Source: Dioscorea cayenensis subsp. rotundata (taxonomy: Eukaryota; Streptophyta; Magnoliopsida; Dioscoreales; Dioscoreaceae). From it: 64,000 nt of DNA. Below the pieces are notes generated by a model. That model saw nothing but the letters and a program-made list of their open reading frames with translations, was not told where the DNA came from and ran no database searches. The stretch spans positions 21,735,501 to 21,799,500 of the forward strand of contig NC_052474.1 of assembly GCF_009730915.1 (NCBI RefSeq), read 5' to 3'. Positions 23,581 to 34,381 of the stretch are shown piece by piece; positions within the stretch are counted from its first letter, which is position 1; the number at the start of each line of letters is the position of its first letter. Made by a program: the position numbers and the translations under genes.

Positions 23581-25335
23581 TTAAAAAAAATTGCCCAAGA
23601 CCACCCTATTCTGGTGGTGGTCAAATCATAGATGTACTAACTCGAATCCCTTGAGAAAAAAGAAAAATGGTATAAATTCGAAACTCATGTAAAATATTAA
23701 CTCTGTAAAAGTTTGAACTCTTTGCGTAAACTTTACTTAAAGTGAGGGGCTCATAAGATATTAATGCTAAACATGCTTCTCAACTAATGAAGGGCTTGCC
23801 CCCTTTGTTAATTTTTTTTAAAGAAACTCTTAACACTATTATTAAGATTAATGGCATTGGTAATAATAAATTAGAAATCTAGGCCCTTTACTAATTATAA
23901 TAATCATAAGTTATTCTGATATACATAAATATTGCTTTCTATCCTTGCAATAATTCTGTTATATGACATTTCACTACTCATTTATTATCAAGTTTAAGAA
24001 TTATATAGAAAAATAAATAATACTATTATTAGAAAATTTAAAAAATTACAAAGAGTCTAAAGTCTCACATAATTGACTAGATGAGAAAAAAAATTAAAAA
24101 AAATAATTTTTTTTTATGATATTTTACTCATTTAATATTAATTTTAAAAAAATATATAACCACCGTCCAAAACAAAATAAAACCCTTCCGTGGAAGCAAT
24201 CACATGTGGATATCATTTATTCTAGATATGAATATCTCCGTCCAAACTTATATATATATATATATATATATAATCCCAAGAAGCAATCCCATGCAGAGAT
24301 AATTCACAATACCCTTTTTAATTTTTTTTTTAATTTCTTTGCTCTAAATTTATAAAAAAAATATTAAGGAAATATTAGTCAATTCCAATAATAATGGAGT
24401 TAATTTTTTTTTTTTTTAAAAAAAACCTGTCATTGAGTGTTTAGACAAATCACCCAATAACAAACATAATAAAAGTCTAAGGATGATGTAAATTTGGCAT
24501 TATATATGGCTTAGCAAATGCTCTTCATACTTGTTATTAGTTCCATCAAGAGCATCTTAAGCACAACAAATACTTAATTTTTTAATTCATTTTTCAAAGT
24601 ATTATTTGTATATTTCTAGAAATTCATACAAGTTGCTTTTATTGTATTTATTATTAAAACATGGAAACAAATTATTAATCACTTTAAAATTTTAATAGTT
24701 TTAAATTTTTTATTAATTTTATATTAAATAATCAATTTCTTTGATGGAAAAGGGTATACTTTTTTTTTATACAAAACAAATACCCCTATTAGAAATAATA
24801 TGAAATAAACTAATGTTTAAAAAAAAAAAAAGAGTACAACCTTTTTTTCCCCTTTTTCTATATTTTTTGGTGACAATTCAAAGTCAGGATAAATAGTCAA
24901 AGATTTACAAGGAGCAAGCTACAAAGAATTATTATTAACATCATTATTAAATGTATTATCTCTAGAATTTAAGTTTCATGAAAGTGGAAATATAAATTTC
25001 AAGCACAATACTCTGAAAAAAAATAGCAATGTTATATATAATGCTTACTTTCATCACATTTACATCTTTTTTTTTAAAAAAAAATTATCAGTGAATAAAT
25101 GTTCAGAATGTTCATAAATTTCAAGCTAAGCATAAATTTAAAGCAAGTGAAGAAAGAAACACAAGTATTACTGAAATCACTTCCTTCTACATTTCTAAAA
25201 AACAGTCTCTGAAAAACATCAAAGTACTGCCACTGTTCATATTATTATTCATCACACAAACAACCTACAAAAAAACATCGAAAACGATCACTGTCGGCCA
25301 AGCACACACATAAACATTATGCGATGAAGACGGCA

Positions 25336-28256
25336 TCACTCGAAAGCTTTCAGGGAATGGTTCACACAAGTAAAGCCTCCGTCGACAATGAGGTTCAGCG
25401 CGCTAATGTATCGAGATTCATCGCTTGCCAAGTAAAGTGCAGCTTGTGCTACATCATTCGGCATAAGATCGACACCTTTCAAATTAGCATGACTGCTAAT
25501 GAAAGTAAGAAAACCCTCCAGTGCATCTTCAGACCTCTCACTCTCCGGCAAATGAGGCATCGAGAGACCTGTCGGCACTGCATAAGGAGAGACACAGTTC
25601 ACACGGATGCCGTGCTTTCCTAGCTCTGTTGCCACACTCTTGGTGAGACCCACCACCGCGTGCTTTGAAGTCGTATACCCATGCGGTCCTGCACCACCGA
25701 TAACACTTGACACACTAGCCATGGAGATTATCGAACCTTTTTTTTGTGGAATCATGATGCGTGCAGCGTGCTTCATTCCGAGGAAGACACCACTCAAATT
25801 GACGTCCAACACGCGTTTGAACTCGTTAAAGTCCACATTGCGTATGTCGATCACTTTGTTGCCTGTGATCCCTGCATTGTTGATCATGATGTCGAGGGTG
25901 CCGTACTTCTCAGCTGTGAAGTCAACTGCCCGGCTAACATCTTCTTCGATGGTAACATCACAGTGGATGAAGGCAGCATAGTTGTCGCCGCCTAGAGACT
26001 TAGAGAGAGCTTGGCCAAGGTCATCTTTCACATCAGCAATGCAAATCTTAGCACCATGTTGCCGAAAAAGCTTGCAGATGCCCTCACCGATACCAGAAGC
26101 TCCGCCAGTTACAAGAGCAACTTTGCCTTCCAACCTTGAAAAAATAGATAGAAGATATAAGGGTCAAGCATATCTACCACCAACAGCAGTGTTCGAGTAG
26201 ACGAAATTTTAATTAGAGGCAAATCAGTATCAAGACATTACAAATTGAAGGATAAAATAGACAAATGGAAATCCAAATCTTGATGCTCTTTTGAGATAAG
26301 ATACACAAATAAATTGAACATTCTATCACATAAGAAAAAATTAATGTAAAAAAGAAAGGCTATGCTATCCATGTTCTTAAGAAATTAACATAAGAAACTT
26401 CATAAAAGGATTTGAATAGGAGAACATGATTTCAAATCTCTAAGAACTCTATACATTCAAATGTGACAGATAAAGTGAAAGAAAAGGGTATGAAAGGTAA
26501 AGGCTAAAGTTTATATAATTTTCACTTGTAGTATAAATATACAATGATTCTATGGACAAAAGATATAAAAGAATTTCAAGAACTACAATTCTACAAAAAT
26601 TGCAGAGCTTAACAACATAATCTCAACTTCACAAAATCTGATTCAAGATACAAAACTTTAAAATATTTCCTCACTTCATCTCCTCTGGAAACAACTTGAA
26701 CCAATAAATTATTTACAATATTTATACATAAATAACAAATGCATAGTAAGAACATCAGTATGCAGCTTGTAGCATTCAAGTGAACACAACAATTGGCCTT
26801 GTCAGGGGATTAGGAAAAGAAAAATGTACATAAATGGTCGGCAAGTGTGTGTTTACTTGTGCATTAATGTGTGAGTGCATGCATGTTTTGACCCATGAAA
26901 AGCATTTTAGAGGACTTGGTGAACTAATTTTTGTTCAACAGTTGCTCTTTCCCAACTTCAAGCTGAATGACATTTAATAAGGAGTTTAGATTTAAAATGT
27001 TCAAAAATTTGAGCCCATTTTGAATGGGGATTAGAAAGACATTTGTGGCAATCTTTCTATAAATTGTAAAGTGATTCAATAACATGTTAAAATCAACAGT
27101 CAGTGCAGAACTAATAAAAAAGTAGAGCATTATTATCGCTCAAAAGTGTAACCAAATTTTAGTAATAAATTACAAGTAAAAACACTAAGCAATACACATA
27201 AATGCCATTGATTTAGACAAAATAAGACTGAAATCATAATAAATCAAGTTAACATCACTATTTAATTCAACAATTGGAAGCGCACATAGACACAAAACCT
27301 TCATCTTCGAATGCTAAGTTATATGAACAAAAATACTCCAAAAAAAAAAAAAAATGTTTGGAGGACACTCTCCACTTTGTATAGCAGCTTCACCATCCTC
27401 ACATCAAAATATAATTATGATGAAAGCCTCTGATCTATGATTTCTTTCTTCAGTCCATAGCGCTCAAAGTAGTCGATCTCCTTATCCTCTTCTCTAATAC
27501 ATAACTAAACCCCACACGCCACCAATCACAAACTGTACCCACATTTGGCCTAAAAGCACTCTTCTTCATTTCAAATTAGCTTTCTTTATCTTATTCAACT
27601 TTTGTTATTAGCTACACTACTAAGCAGAGGTGGTCTTTATACCCTCAATAAGAAGCATAGACACAGATTGAAGCAAGACATCATACACTTGTACCTTTAC
27701 ATGGTTTCAGGCAGTGAATTATGTGTAATTTCACTAAGAACACTAACAGCATGACTTTTTTAGGCATAAACAAAGGCAAGCATCAAGAAACCATTGCAAA
27801 TCATTGTGTATCACTATCTGAATATTATTTCTCCTTCGTAGCATACCACTGAAAAATCTCACTATTACTCAAAAGGTTAGATACACAGGAATTCCCCTCC
27901 AGATTACAGTAAAAAAAAAAAATCAAACACAAAAGAAATTCTTAAAAAGAGATTTCCAAGTAGAGTTCTGATACAAACTTGGTATCTTGCAATCTTAGCT
28001 TTTACAAAACATATTGAAACCAGATTCACTTGAACAACAATAACAAAGATTCTATGTTAAAATTTTTAGAAAAAAAACATGCCTTTTTTTGTTGTTGATA
28101 CAGCAATTAGAGACCAAGAAAACCAGAAAAGAACACAAATTTAACTTCAAAAAGACTAATTGAATAGAAAAGTGAAAACATGGAGGAGAAAGGAGAAATC
28201 TTTGGGAGTGTCTACCTTTGTGAGGAGGTTGAAGATGCCTCTCCACCACTAGACAT
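25336..28256 (-). CDS. Short-chain dehydrogenase/reductase, secoisolariciresinol dehydrogenase-like
   Basis: NAD(P)-dependent oxidoreductase of the classical SDR fold, SDR110C-type plant group that includes secoisolariciresinol dehydrogenase, momilactone A synthase and xanthoxin dehydrogenase (ABA2). Two exons, 28256-28216 and 26134-25336, join in phase (CAAAG to GTTGGAAGG) to give 840 nt, so 279 aa. Visible motifs: cofactor glycine motif TGGASGIG (residues 23-30), the acidic end of beta-2 in IADVKDD that favours NAD(H), CDVT, NNAG (99-102), MASVSSVIGG with the catalytic serine, catalytic Tyr167 and Lys171 in YTTSK, and SPYAVPTG after beta-6. The short first exon encodes MSSGGEASSTSSQR with no clear targeting signal, so it is probably cytosolic. 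The substrate cannot be inferred; members of this group work in lignan, terpenoid and hormone metabolism. No other biosynthetic gene lies beside it. Confidence 0.94.
26135..28215 (-). other. Long first intron of the SDR gene
   Basis: A 2.1-kb intron splitting the codon for Arg14, with donor GTAGAC and acceptor TTTTTCAAG. I find no coding sequence or defined repeat in it. The position just after a very short N-terminal exon is typical for this SDR group. Confidence 0.8.
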
Positions 28257-28273
28257 GGCTTGAAACTCTTCTT

Positions 28274-28276
<3 letters not shown>

Positions 28277-28304
<28 letters not shown>
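28277..28304 (-). repeat. (TC)14 tract in the SDR leader
   Basis: On the coding (minus) strand this is a GA repeat ending 20 nt before the start codon at 28256. GA repeats in plant leaders and promoters can bind BBR/BPC factors; here that is only inference. The tract is a likely length polymorphism. Confidence 0.7.
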
Positions 28305-28390
28305 AGAGTCACAAAGCTGAAAAAGGAAAGAGTTTGGCAATATCATTGACTGTAATGTGATAAAATAATAATATATATATATATATATAT

Positions 28391-28700
28391 ATAATATAAT
28401 ATAAAATATAAAACAAAAGCTCAAGAAAAGAGAAGAAAAAAAGTCAATTTTTTAATAAATACAATAAAATAATAAATAGATCAAATGAAGATAACTACAC
28501 TACCTTAGAAACTCCACACAATGTTTCTCCAACAAAGGCATAATAATATATAATATAATATAAAACAAAAGCTTAAGAAAAGAGAAGGAAAAAAAAAATC
28601 AATTTTTTAATAAATATAATAAAATAATAAATAAATCAAATGAAGTTCACTTCTAAATTTCTAATAGGACCTCCACCCACTGTTTGTAAAAAAAGGCATC
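28391..28700 (-). repeat. Tandem duplication of about 153 bp upstream of the SDR gene
   Basis: Unit 1 (about 28391-28545) and unit 2 (about 28546-28700) share ataatataatataaaa, aaacaaaagct(c/t)aagaaaag, tcaattttttaataaata(c/t)a, ataaaataataaata(g/a)atc, aaatgaag, ctccac..aatgttt and aaaggcat. An (AT)n tract (about 28370-28392) abuts unit 1. The duplication lies 135-445 bp upstream of the SDR start codon, that is within its likely promoter. Confidence 0.8.
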
Positions 28701-29268
28701 ACTTTGGAAGAGACAGTGAACAAGTGGTTTAAATATTAATATTTTATAGTTTCACAATTGACACTTGTACACTTGCACTGTTATGGTTCAAGTTTATTTT
28801 TTGTGGTATTATTAAATTATCTTTTTAATAAAAATATAAGTGCTTAATAGAAATATAACTATTAACTTTTTTTTTTCAATTGATTAGATTTTTAATAAAA
28901 TAAATTTAAAGAAAAACTTGTTATTAATCAAATAATAGAATTCTTAAACATAAAAAAAAAACAGTGGGCATTAAATGAAATCCTACCAGAAAAACACTAA
29001 ACTAATAATATATTAGTTATATATAAAACTAATGTTGAGAAAGATAGAAAATGAGTAAATCATTTATATATATAAACCTCCAAAAAAAAAAAGGTCACAC
29101 TCTGCTAATAAATGCACTGTATAATCACTTATCAACTGGAAGGTCTTATCCCCTACATTTCTAAATGAAACTAGAAGAATAGTATTTTCTGAAAATATAT
29201 ATATATATATATATATATTATAGTCATAGTTTCAAGTTTGATATAATTATTATATCCCATAGGAGTGA

Positions 29269-29445
29269 TCCACAATTAGTGACAATCCCTCTTTTGCCCA
29301 TCTCTATTTCAATGAAAAAAGGAAACTAAAGCTCTCATTTTTTTTTTTTTTTTCATATTTCTTACAATTCATCCACGAATAGTGAAAATTTCTCTTTTGA
29401 CTATCCCTATTTTGATGAGAGGAAATTAAAACTCTTTATTTTTTG
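29269..29445 (+). repeat. Tandem duplication with a period of about 100 bp
   Basis: Copy 1 (about 29269-29345) and copy 2 (about 29371-29445) both read atccac(a/g)a.tagtga, then ctcttttg, then tattt(c/t)(a/g)atga, gaaa(c/t)taaa and ctct, each ending in a T-rich run. About 75-80% identity by eye. Confidence 0.65.
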
Positions 29446-29795
29446 TTGAGTAGTTGCTCATAAATCTTGAATGAGCCTCTAAAAATTTAATTAAATAAAC
29501 AAATTTTTATTCTATGTCTCCCGCCTGTATATCCTCATTTAACTTTGGTAATTAAATAGAATTAACTTTAATGAATAACTAATAGATCTCTCTTTATTCA
29601 ATTATTCTTTCTTTTCTTTCTGTTAATAAAAAAATAAAGCGTATTATTCTGGTAGATTAAAATAAAATTCCCATGGCTTTTGTTATTATGACCTTCATAA
29701 TCATGATTTTTTATTCTTTCCAGACATTTGAGCAAATTATCTTGAAAATAAAACAAAGATTTTGAACAATGACCATTGTACAACAATTTTAAAAA

Positions 29796-29870
29796 AGAAT
29801 GTAGTGCAACTTGGTAGCACGGTTTTTCTGAATACAAAATATCACATGTTCAAATCTTGTCATCCCTACT
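29796..29870 (+). repeat. tRNA-like fragment: decayed tRNA gene or SINE head
   Basis: The stretch tagtgcaacttggtagcacgg matches the form of a tRNA D-arm/A box, and catgttcaaatcttg about 27 bp later matches a T-arm/B box, with the T stem pairable except one mismatch. No intact acceptor stem is evident, so it is not called as a functional tRNA. A tRNA-derived SINE is equally possible. Confidence 0.35.
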
Positions 29871-30267
29871 TATTATTATTTTTATTCTTTAGAAAGTAAG
29901 GAGGGATTAATTTAAATCAATTAAAATCCAATATAATTTTGAATTATTCCAAACTATATGTATATGTAATAACCATCAACTAAAATGAGACAATATGCAA
30001 TATTAGTACATACTCTAAAATCTCAATAGTTAATAATGCACATAAATATGATGTTATTGAGCTATGCAACTCTTTCATACATATCATTTATTTAGTATTA
30101 GAAACTTGAGTTATTTAAATAATTGATTTCGAATGCGGATTCAAATAATAATAAACATCTATTTAATTTGAAGTTTTTACAGGGTATCTATGTAAAAGCT
30201 CTAAATTAAATATCCGAGGACTAAAACATAATAATAGTCTTGCATCATTTAGGGCTCCATTTTGGGA

Positions 30268-30278
30268 ACTAGGGTTTC
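30268..30278 (+). promoter_or_regulatory. Telo-box in the RBMX2-like promoter/leader
   Basis: aactagggttt, the reverse of the AAACCCTA telo-box, lies just before the start codon at 30288. The motif is common in plant genes of the translation and RNA-processing machinery. No TATA box is obvious. Confidence 0.45.
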
Positions 30279-30287
30279 AGTGTCGTC

Positions 30288-33200
30288 ATGAATCCTCTCA
30301 CGCTTGTGAAGCGAATTCAGAAGATAAACTCAACCGAGGCTTCGCTTGGGATCTCCGACGAGGCTTCATGGCACGCCAAGTACAAGGATTCCGCTTACGT
30401 CTTCGCCGGCGGCATCCCCTACGACCTCACCGAAGGCGATCTCCTCGCTGTTTTCGCCCAGTGAGCCTTTTTCATTCCCTCTCTTTCATTCACTCACTTT
30501 CTTGCTGGTTTTGTGATTTTAGAGTTTGGATGATTTACCATTGTTTTTTATTGCCTTCTTGAAATGCATTGATTGATCCAATTGATTCTGAATTTAATGT
30601 TCTTTTATGTGAACAATTTGCATATATGTCGTTGAAAATGTTTGCTTTTTTTTTTTTAAAAAAAAAATACTAAATGGAGCCTGTCTGCTTGAGATTTTTT
30701 GTGATTTATGACTTGTTTGATGAATTTGTAGATATGGAGAGATTGTTGATGTTAATCTTGTGAGAGATAAGAGTAGTGGGAAGTCCAAAGGTTTTGCCTT
30801 TATTGCATATGAGGACCAGAGGAGCACGATCCTCGCTGTAGGTTTGTTGTCTGCTATAACTATTAATTTGATTAAGAGAAGTAATAAAAATGAAATTTTT
30901 AATGACATTTTGCAATTGTCTTTGTCCACATAATCTGTTGTAGATAATCTAAATGGGGCGAAGATTCTTGGTCGAATTATAAGAGTGGATCATGTGAGTA
31001 ACTACAAAAAGAAAGAGGAAGAGGAGGAAAATGATGAAGAGAGAGAGCGGAAGCGGGAGGCGCGTGGGGTCTGCCGTGCTTTTCAAAGAGGTGAATGTAA
31101 CAGGGGAGCTTCATGCAAATTTTCTCATAATGAACAGGTTAGTGATTTTATTCTTGAAAATCCCTATAGGCTTCTTTTAGAAATTGGGTTTTATTAATCA
31201 AATTGGAGCAGTCAGTAGACCAAGCATGGCCTAAAATTATCCATTTCTACCCCTTTCTCTGTAGTAGAAAGATTCAATAATTAGTACTTATCTGTTGCTT
31301 GCAGGACATTATTGATTTGGGTTGGAAAACATTGACATGTTAGTATGTTACCTTCGAACTGCCTGTTTAATATTCATTGTTAACCTTATCTTTCGTGTGT
31401 CATTATCCTGTTTGAGAACAATCTATCATTAAAAGTAAGCTCAAACATCTTTGGGAAAACAATTAATGACTAACACAACGGAGATAAAGGCTCATTTGTC
31501 TGTGCACAACAGCAACAATGGTGTGGTAGATCAAATAGAACAAATACCATTCTGAACCAATGAAACCTTCTTGGTGTCCAAAAATCCTTTCAAATGAATT
31601 ACTTCAAGCAAAATTTCTTATTTATATAGTTATAGGAGTTTTCAATGATTTTGAAATGAATACACCTTCTGATATTTGGGCTTGTCTGCAACAGCAATAC
31701 TATTGATAAAATTTCTATATTTGATAATGTATTACTTTTCCACCAGTTTATATATCTACTTCTTTCAATCTGAGTATCAAGATTTTGGTGGGCAGATATG
31801 CAATTTGGTTGGTTTGTAGGAACTAAAATAATATTTGTTTTGTTAGTGCATCCTATGTTTTCTTCTCCATAAGTTTAACTTGTCAACAATTGTCTCATTA
31901 ATGATTAACTGAAGCTTATAGGTTTCCTAAATGTTTTACAAAGCACCATTGAGTGCCAGTCTTAACATTTGATTCCGGTAGTGATTTCGTCTAAAGAATT
32001 AGTATTCTTGGAACAGAGCAGATCTTCTTTCTGTGGATAAAGTAGGCTCAATAATCTTGTAGTTTCCTAGTCTTTCTTGGTTCTAAAATACTTGATTTTA
32101 CTACTTAATTATGGGATTCTTCTTTATTGTAACTTGGGAATAAGCTTGTTTATTTATTTATTTATTTTTGAAACTCAGTGAATGTGTTGAATCCCCTACT
32201 AGTTAATTTTTGAATGAAAAAACTCTCCCTTCAAAAATTAAATCATTGATCTAGAAGTTTATGTAGTTTCTTTGTGCATGTCCCTGTTCCATCTGAGCAC
32301 TACCAATGCAATTTGCATCCTGTGAATGGGTTCTGGTATATTTTGCCTTTCTAGTTTCTGATCAATACAGTTTTGATGGCCCATATTGTTTATCACACTT
32401 CCAGTATGTACTTTACACCAATTTACTCTTGTCAACTTAGTTCACTTGTTGATCAATACAGTAATTTCAGCTGATATGCCACTATGCCATCCTTCCCCCT
32501 CGGTTTACCTGCAATTCATTTCTTATCACATTTGCCATAACCAAGCTGCACAAATGATTCTTCTCTTGAAGCAGGGATTTCCAAATTTGAACAGCTTTTG
32601 TCTATGCTTAGAAGAAATGGTAATCAGACCATGCAACTTTGGTTACTTGGAAACTCATTGTGTTTAGCCAAGAGAAGTTTCTGTGAAACATTGGTTCATT
32701 GATAAATTCTTTATGAACTTCCATGTCTTCCAATGCCTTGACATCCATCAGAGTGATTGTGACCTTAATATTATTTGCCTCAAGAAACAATCGTCTAATA
32801 GGCAAATGTGCCAATCTTATTTTCCTTGTTGCTGTATACTAGAAATTTCGCACTTCTAGACCTTAATGAGGATCAAAATATGGTAATTAAAAATGTGGTT
32901 GGTCAATGCATTTGAAATAAAATAAAGTAATATCGTTTCGGCTCTTCACTAGTGTTTTCCTTCATGATGCCTTTCTTAGTTACTTACTAATGTTTCTCCA
33001 TGTATAATTTCAGCGAAGTGCGAATACTGGTTGGGGTCCCAAAGACAGCGATTCCAGATGGGATAATGATAAGTATGAAGGCCCTCCTAAGAGCCACAAG
33101 ACTTTTGATGAACAGAAGCCTAATGCAACATTTAAAGACCGACGGTCGTCTTTATCTGCAAGAAATGAAAATGAAGATAATAGCAAGGAGAAACAAAGGG

Positions 33201-33466
33201 GACTGAGTTCTTTGAAGGATCGTGATAAACAAGGGTCGTACAAGAGTTTTGAAAAGCAAAGGCACGAAAGGGATTCAGATGATGACAGACATCGGCGAAG
33301 AACCGAGGATCGCTCAAGAAGGCACAGACATGATTCAGATCATGAGGATGATCGAGGTAGAAGAGGAACTGAGAAGCAATCACGGGATTCACGGCATGAC
33401 AAGAACTCTCCACCCCCTCATCGGGGAGAAGATAGAGGACATCAAAGGAGGAGAACAGAAAGGTAG
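30288..33466 (+). CDS. RBMX2: RRM and CCCH zinc-finger protein, RBMX2/Snu17 (Ist3)-type splicing factor
   Basis: Nuclear RNA-binding protein related to the U2 snRNP/RES-complex subunit Snu17 (human RBMX2), needed for pre-mRNA splicing. Plant members carry an added CCCH finger (zinc finger CCCH domain-containing protein 25 class). Four exons: 30288-30460, 30732-30841, 30944-31137, 33014-33466; 930 nt, so 309 aa, with closed phases. The N-terminus MNPLTLVKRIQKIN and the linker WHAKYKDSAY are typical. The RRM spans about residues 36-113 with RNP2 in YVFAGGIPY and RNP1 in KSKGFAFIAY. The CCCH finger is C-x7-C-x5-C-x3-H at residues 138-156. The last exon encodes a charged RS/RD/RE-rich tail (SDDDRHRRRTEDRSRRHRH), common in spliceosomal proteins. 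The third intron is 1.9 kb. Confidence 0.95.
31138..33013 (+). other. Third intron of the RBMX2-like gene
   Basis: A 1.9-kb intron separating the CCCH finger from the RS-like tail. It contains only short chance frames; reading through the donor at 31138 would give a truncated protein that ends at a TAA shortly after 31190 and lacks the tail. Confidence 0.75.
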
Positions 33467-33997
33467 AGTAAATGTTTTACAATGAACCAAATCATGCGAG
33501 AAATTTCTGTTTCTAATCAACTGCTACTCATGTATTCATATGTTTGATTTTGGACATTGAGTGGATAAATTATCATGTATCTTGTTGATCATCATCTCAT
33601 ATGAAAGTCTTGAATCATTTCGGAGAATACCCATATTAAACTCTGGCTATTCAATGGGAAAATGTGTGAAATCAGAGTTACATATATATGGTTTTTTTTT
33701 TCCATATAAAATAAAAATATTATATATGTAACATTTACATACGCCGAGAAACCGGAGAAGTAATGTCAATAATTTTCTTGGGGGTGGCAAGTAGAAACTA
33801 TATATATATATCTGCTCTATTTTCTACAGGTTGACAACAAGGTCAAAGGGATCTGTTAGAAGCCAATGACCAATGCTTCTCATCCAACCACAAAAGACAA
33901 AACAACCAACCGTTATTAACTGCCACAAATCACCAAAGAAAACTATATATATATACAATCCAATCCCTCCCCTTTCTGCGTTGCCTCAACTTTCTCA
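33467..33997. other. Spacer between the RBMX2-like and AGP genes
   Basis: 531 bp containing the 3' flank of the upstream gene and the promoter of the next one, both on the plus strand. Short TATATATA runs occur at about 33691, 33721 and 33798. Confidence 0.6.
33944..33955 (+). promoter_or_regulatory. Probable TATA box of the AGP gene
   Basis: CTATATATATATAC about 45-55 bp before the ATG at 33998, followed by a pyrimidine-rich start region. This implies a very short leader of about 25 nt. Confidence 0.5.
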
Positions 33998-34381
33998 ATG
34001 GCTAACAACAATAACAAGCTCCTCATCTTGGCCTTCATCTTCTTCGCCTTCGCCACCATCATCACCGCCCAGTCTCCAGCTCCCTCACCGCCCGCAGATG
34101 AATCCAAGCCCGCTGATGAACCTACTAACAGTGCCCTCTCCCCTTTTGCCGCGGTGCCTCCCAGTGGTGATCTGATAAGTGATATTGCACCCTCCGACGA
34201 TGGCCCTGCAACCGGGGATGCTGATGCCGCTCCTGTTGGCGCACCGAATGCTACTTACCCTCCCTCAGATAATCCTATAGTTACTGACCATTATAAGGAT
34301 TACAGTGGGTCAGGCAGCATCAAGGTGGCCACGACTGCCATTGCTTCGGTCTTCCTTTTCACTACTTGTCTGTTATTCTAA
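33998..34381 (+). CDS. Arabinogalactan-type GPI-anchored cell-surface protein
   Basis: A single-exon 127-aa protein built like a classical AGP. An N-terminal signal peptide (KLLILAFIFFAFATIITA, predicted cut before QSPAPSPP) is followed by a Pro/Ala/Ser/Thr- and acid-rich mature part with AP/SP/PP dipeptides that are usual sites of proline hydroxylation and O-glycosylation (QSPAPSPPA, AAVPPSG, APVGAPNATYPPSD). A NAT N-glycosylation sequon occurs near its end. After SGSGS comes a C-terminal hydrophobic segment (VATTAIASVFLFTTCLLF), as expected for a GPI-attachment signal. The mature chain has many aspartates and fewer prolines than textbook AGPs, so it could be called a chimeric or AGP-like protein. 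No close named homologue is claimed. Confidence 0.8.
   Translation: MANNNNKLLILAFIFFAFATIITAQSPAPSPPADESKPADEPTNSALSPFAAVPPSGDLISDIAPSDDGPATGDADAAPVGAPNATYPPSDNPIVTDHYKDYSGSGSIKVATTAIASVFLFTTCLLF

Larger units (their letters stand above)
21121..25335. other. Gene-poor AT-rich intergenic region
   Basis: About 4.2 kb with (AT)n tracts (about 22018-22038, 23061-23085, 23324-23344, 24249-24271), long homopolymers and small possibly transposon-derived patches (for example 23190-23500). Only one weak coding candidate, a 78-codon reading frame at 22443-22679, is worth listing. Confidence 0.6.
28701..30287. other. Divergent intergenic region between the SDR and RBMX2-like genes
   Basis: Both genes are transcribed outwards from this AT-rich 1.6-kb stretch. 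It holds an (AT)n tract (about 29196-29219), a tandem duplication at 29269-29445 and a tRNA-like fragment at 29796-29870; no other gene is supported. Confidence 0.6.

Noticed and set aside
25607..26200. Plus-strand frames over the SDR exon
   Set aside because: The minus strand carries an intact SDR with all catalytic motifs; the plus-strand frames have no family features.
29796..29870. Functional tRNA gene
   Set aside because: A and B boxes are present but there is no pairable acceptor stem or pol III terminator in the right place.
25336..34381. Metabolic gene cluster around the SDR gene
   Set aside because: Neighbours are a splicing factor, an AGP and a BTB-TAZ protein; no P450, terpene synthase, dirigent protein or methyltransferase of specialised metabolism lies nearby.
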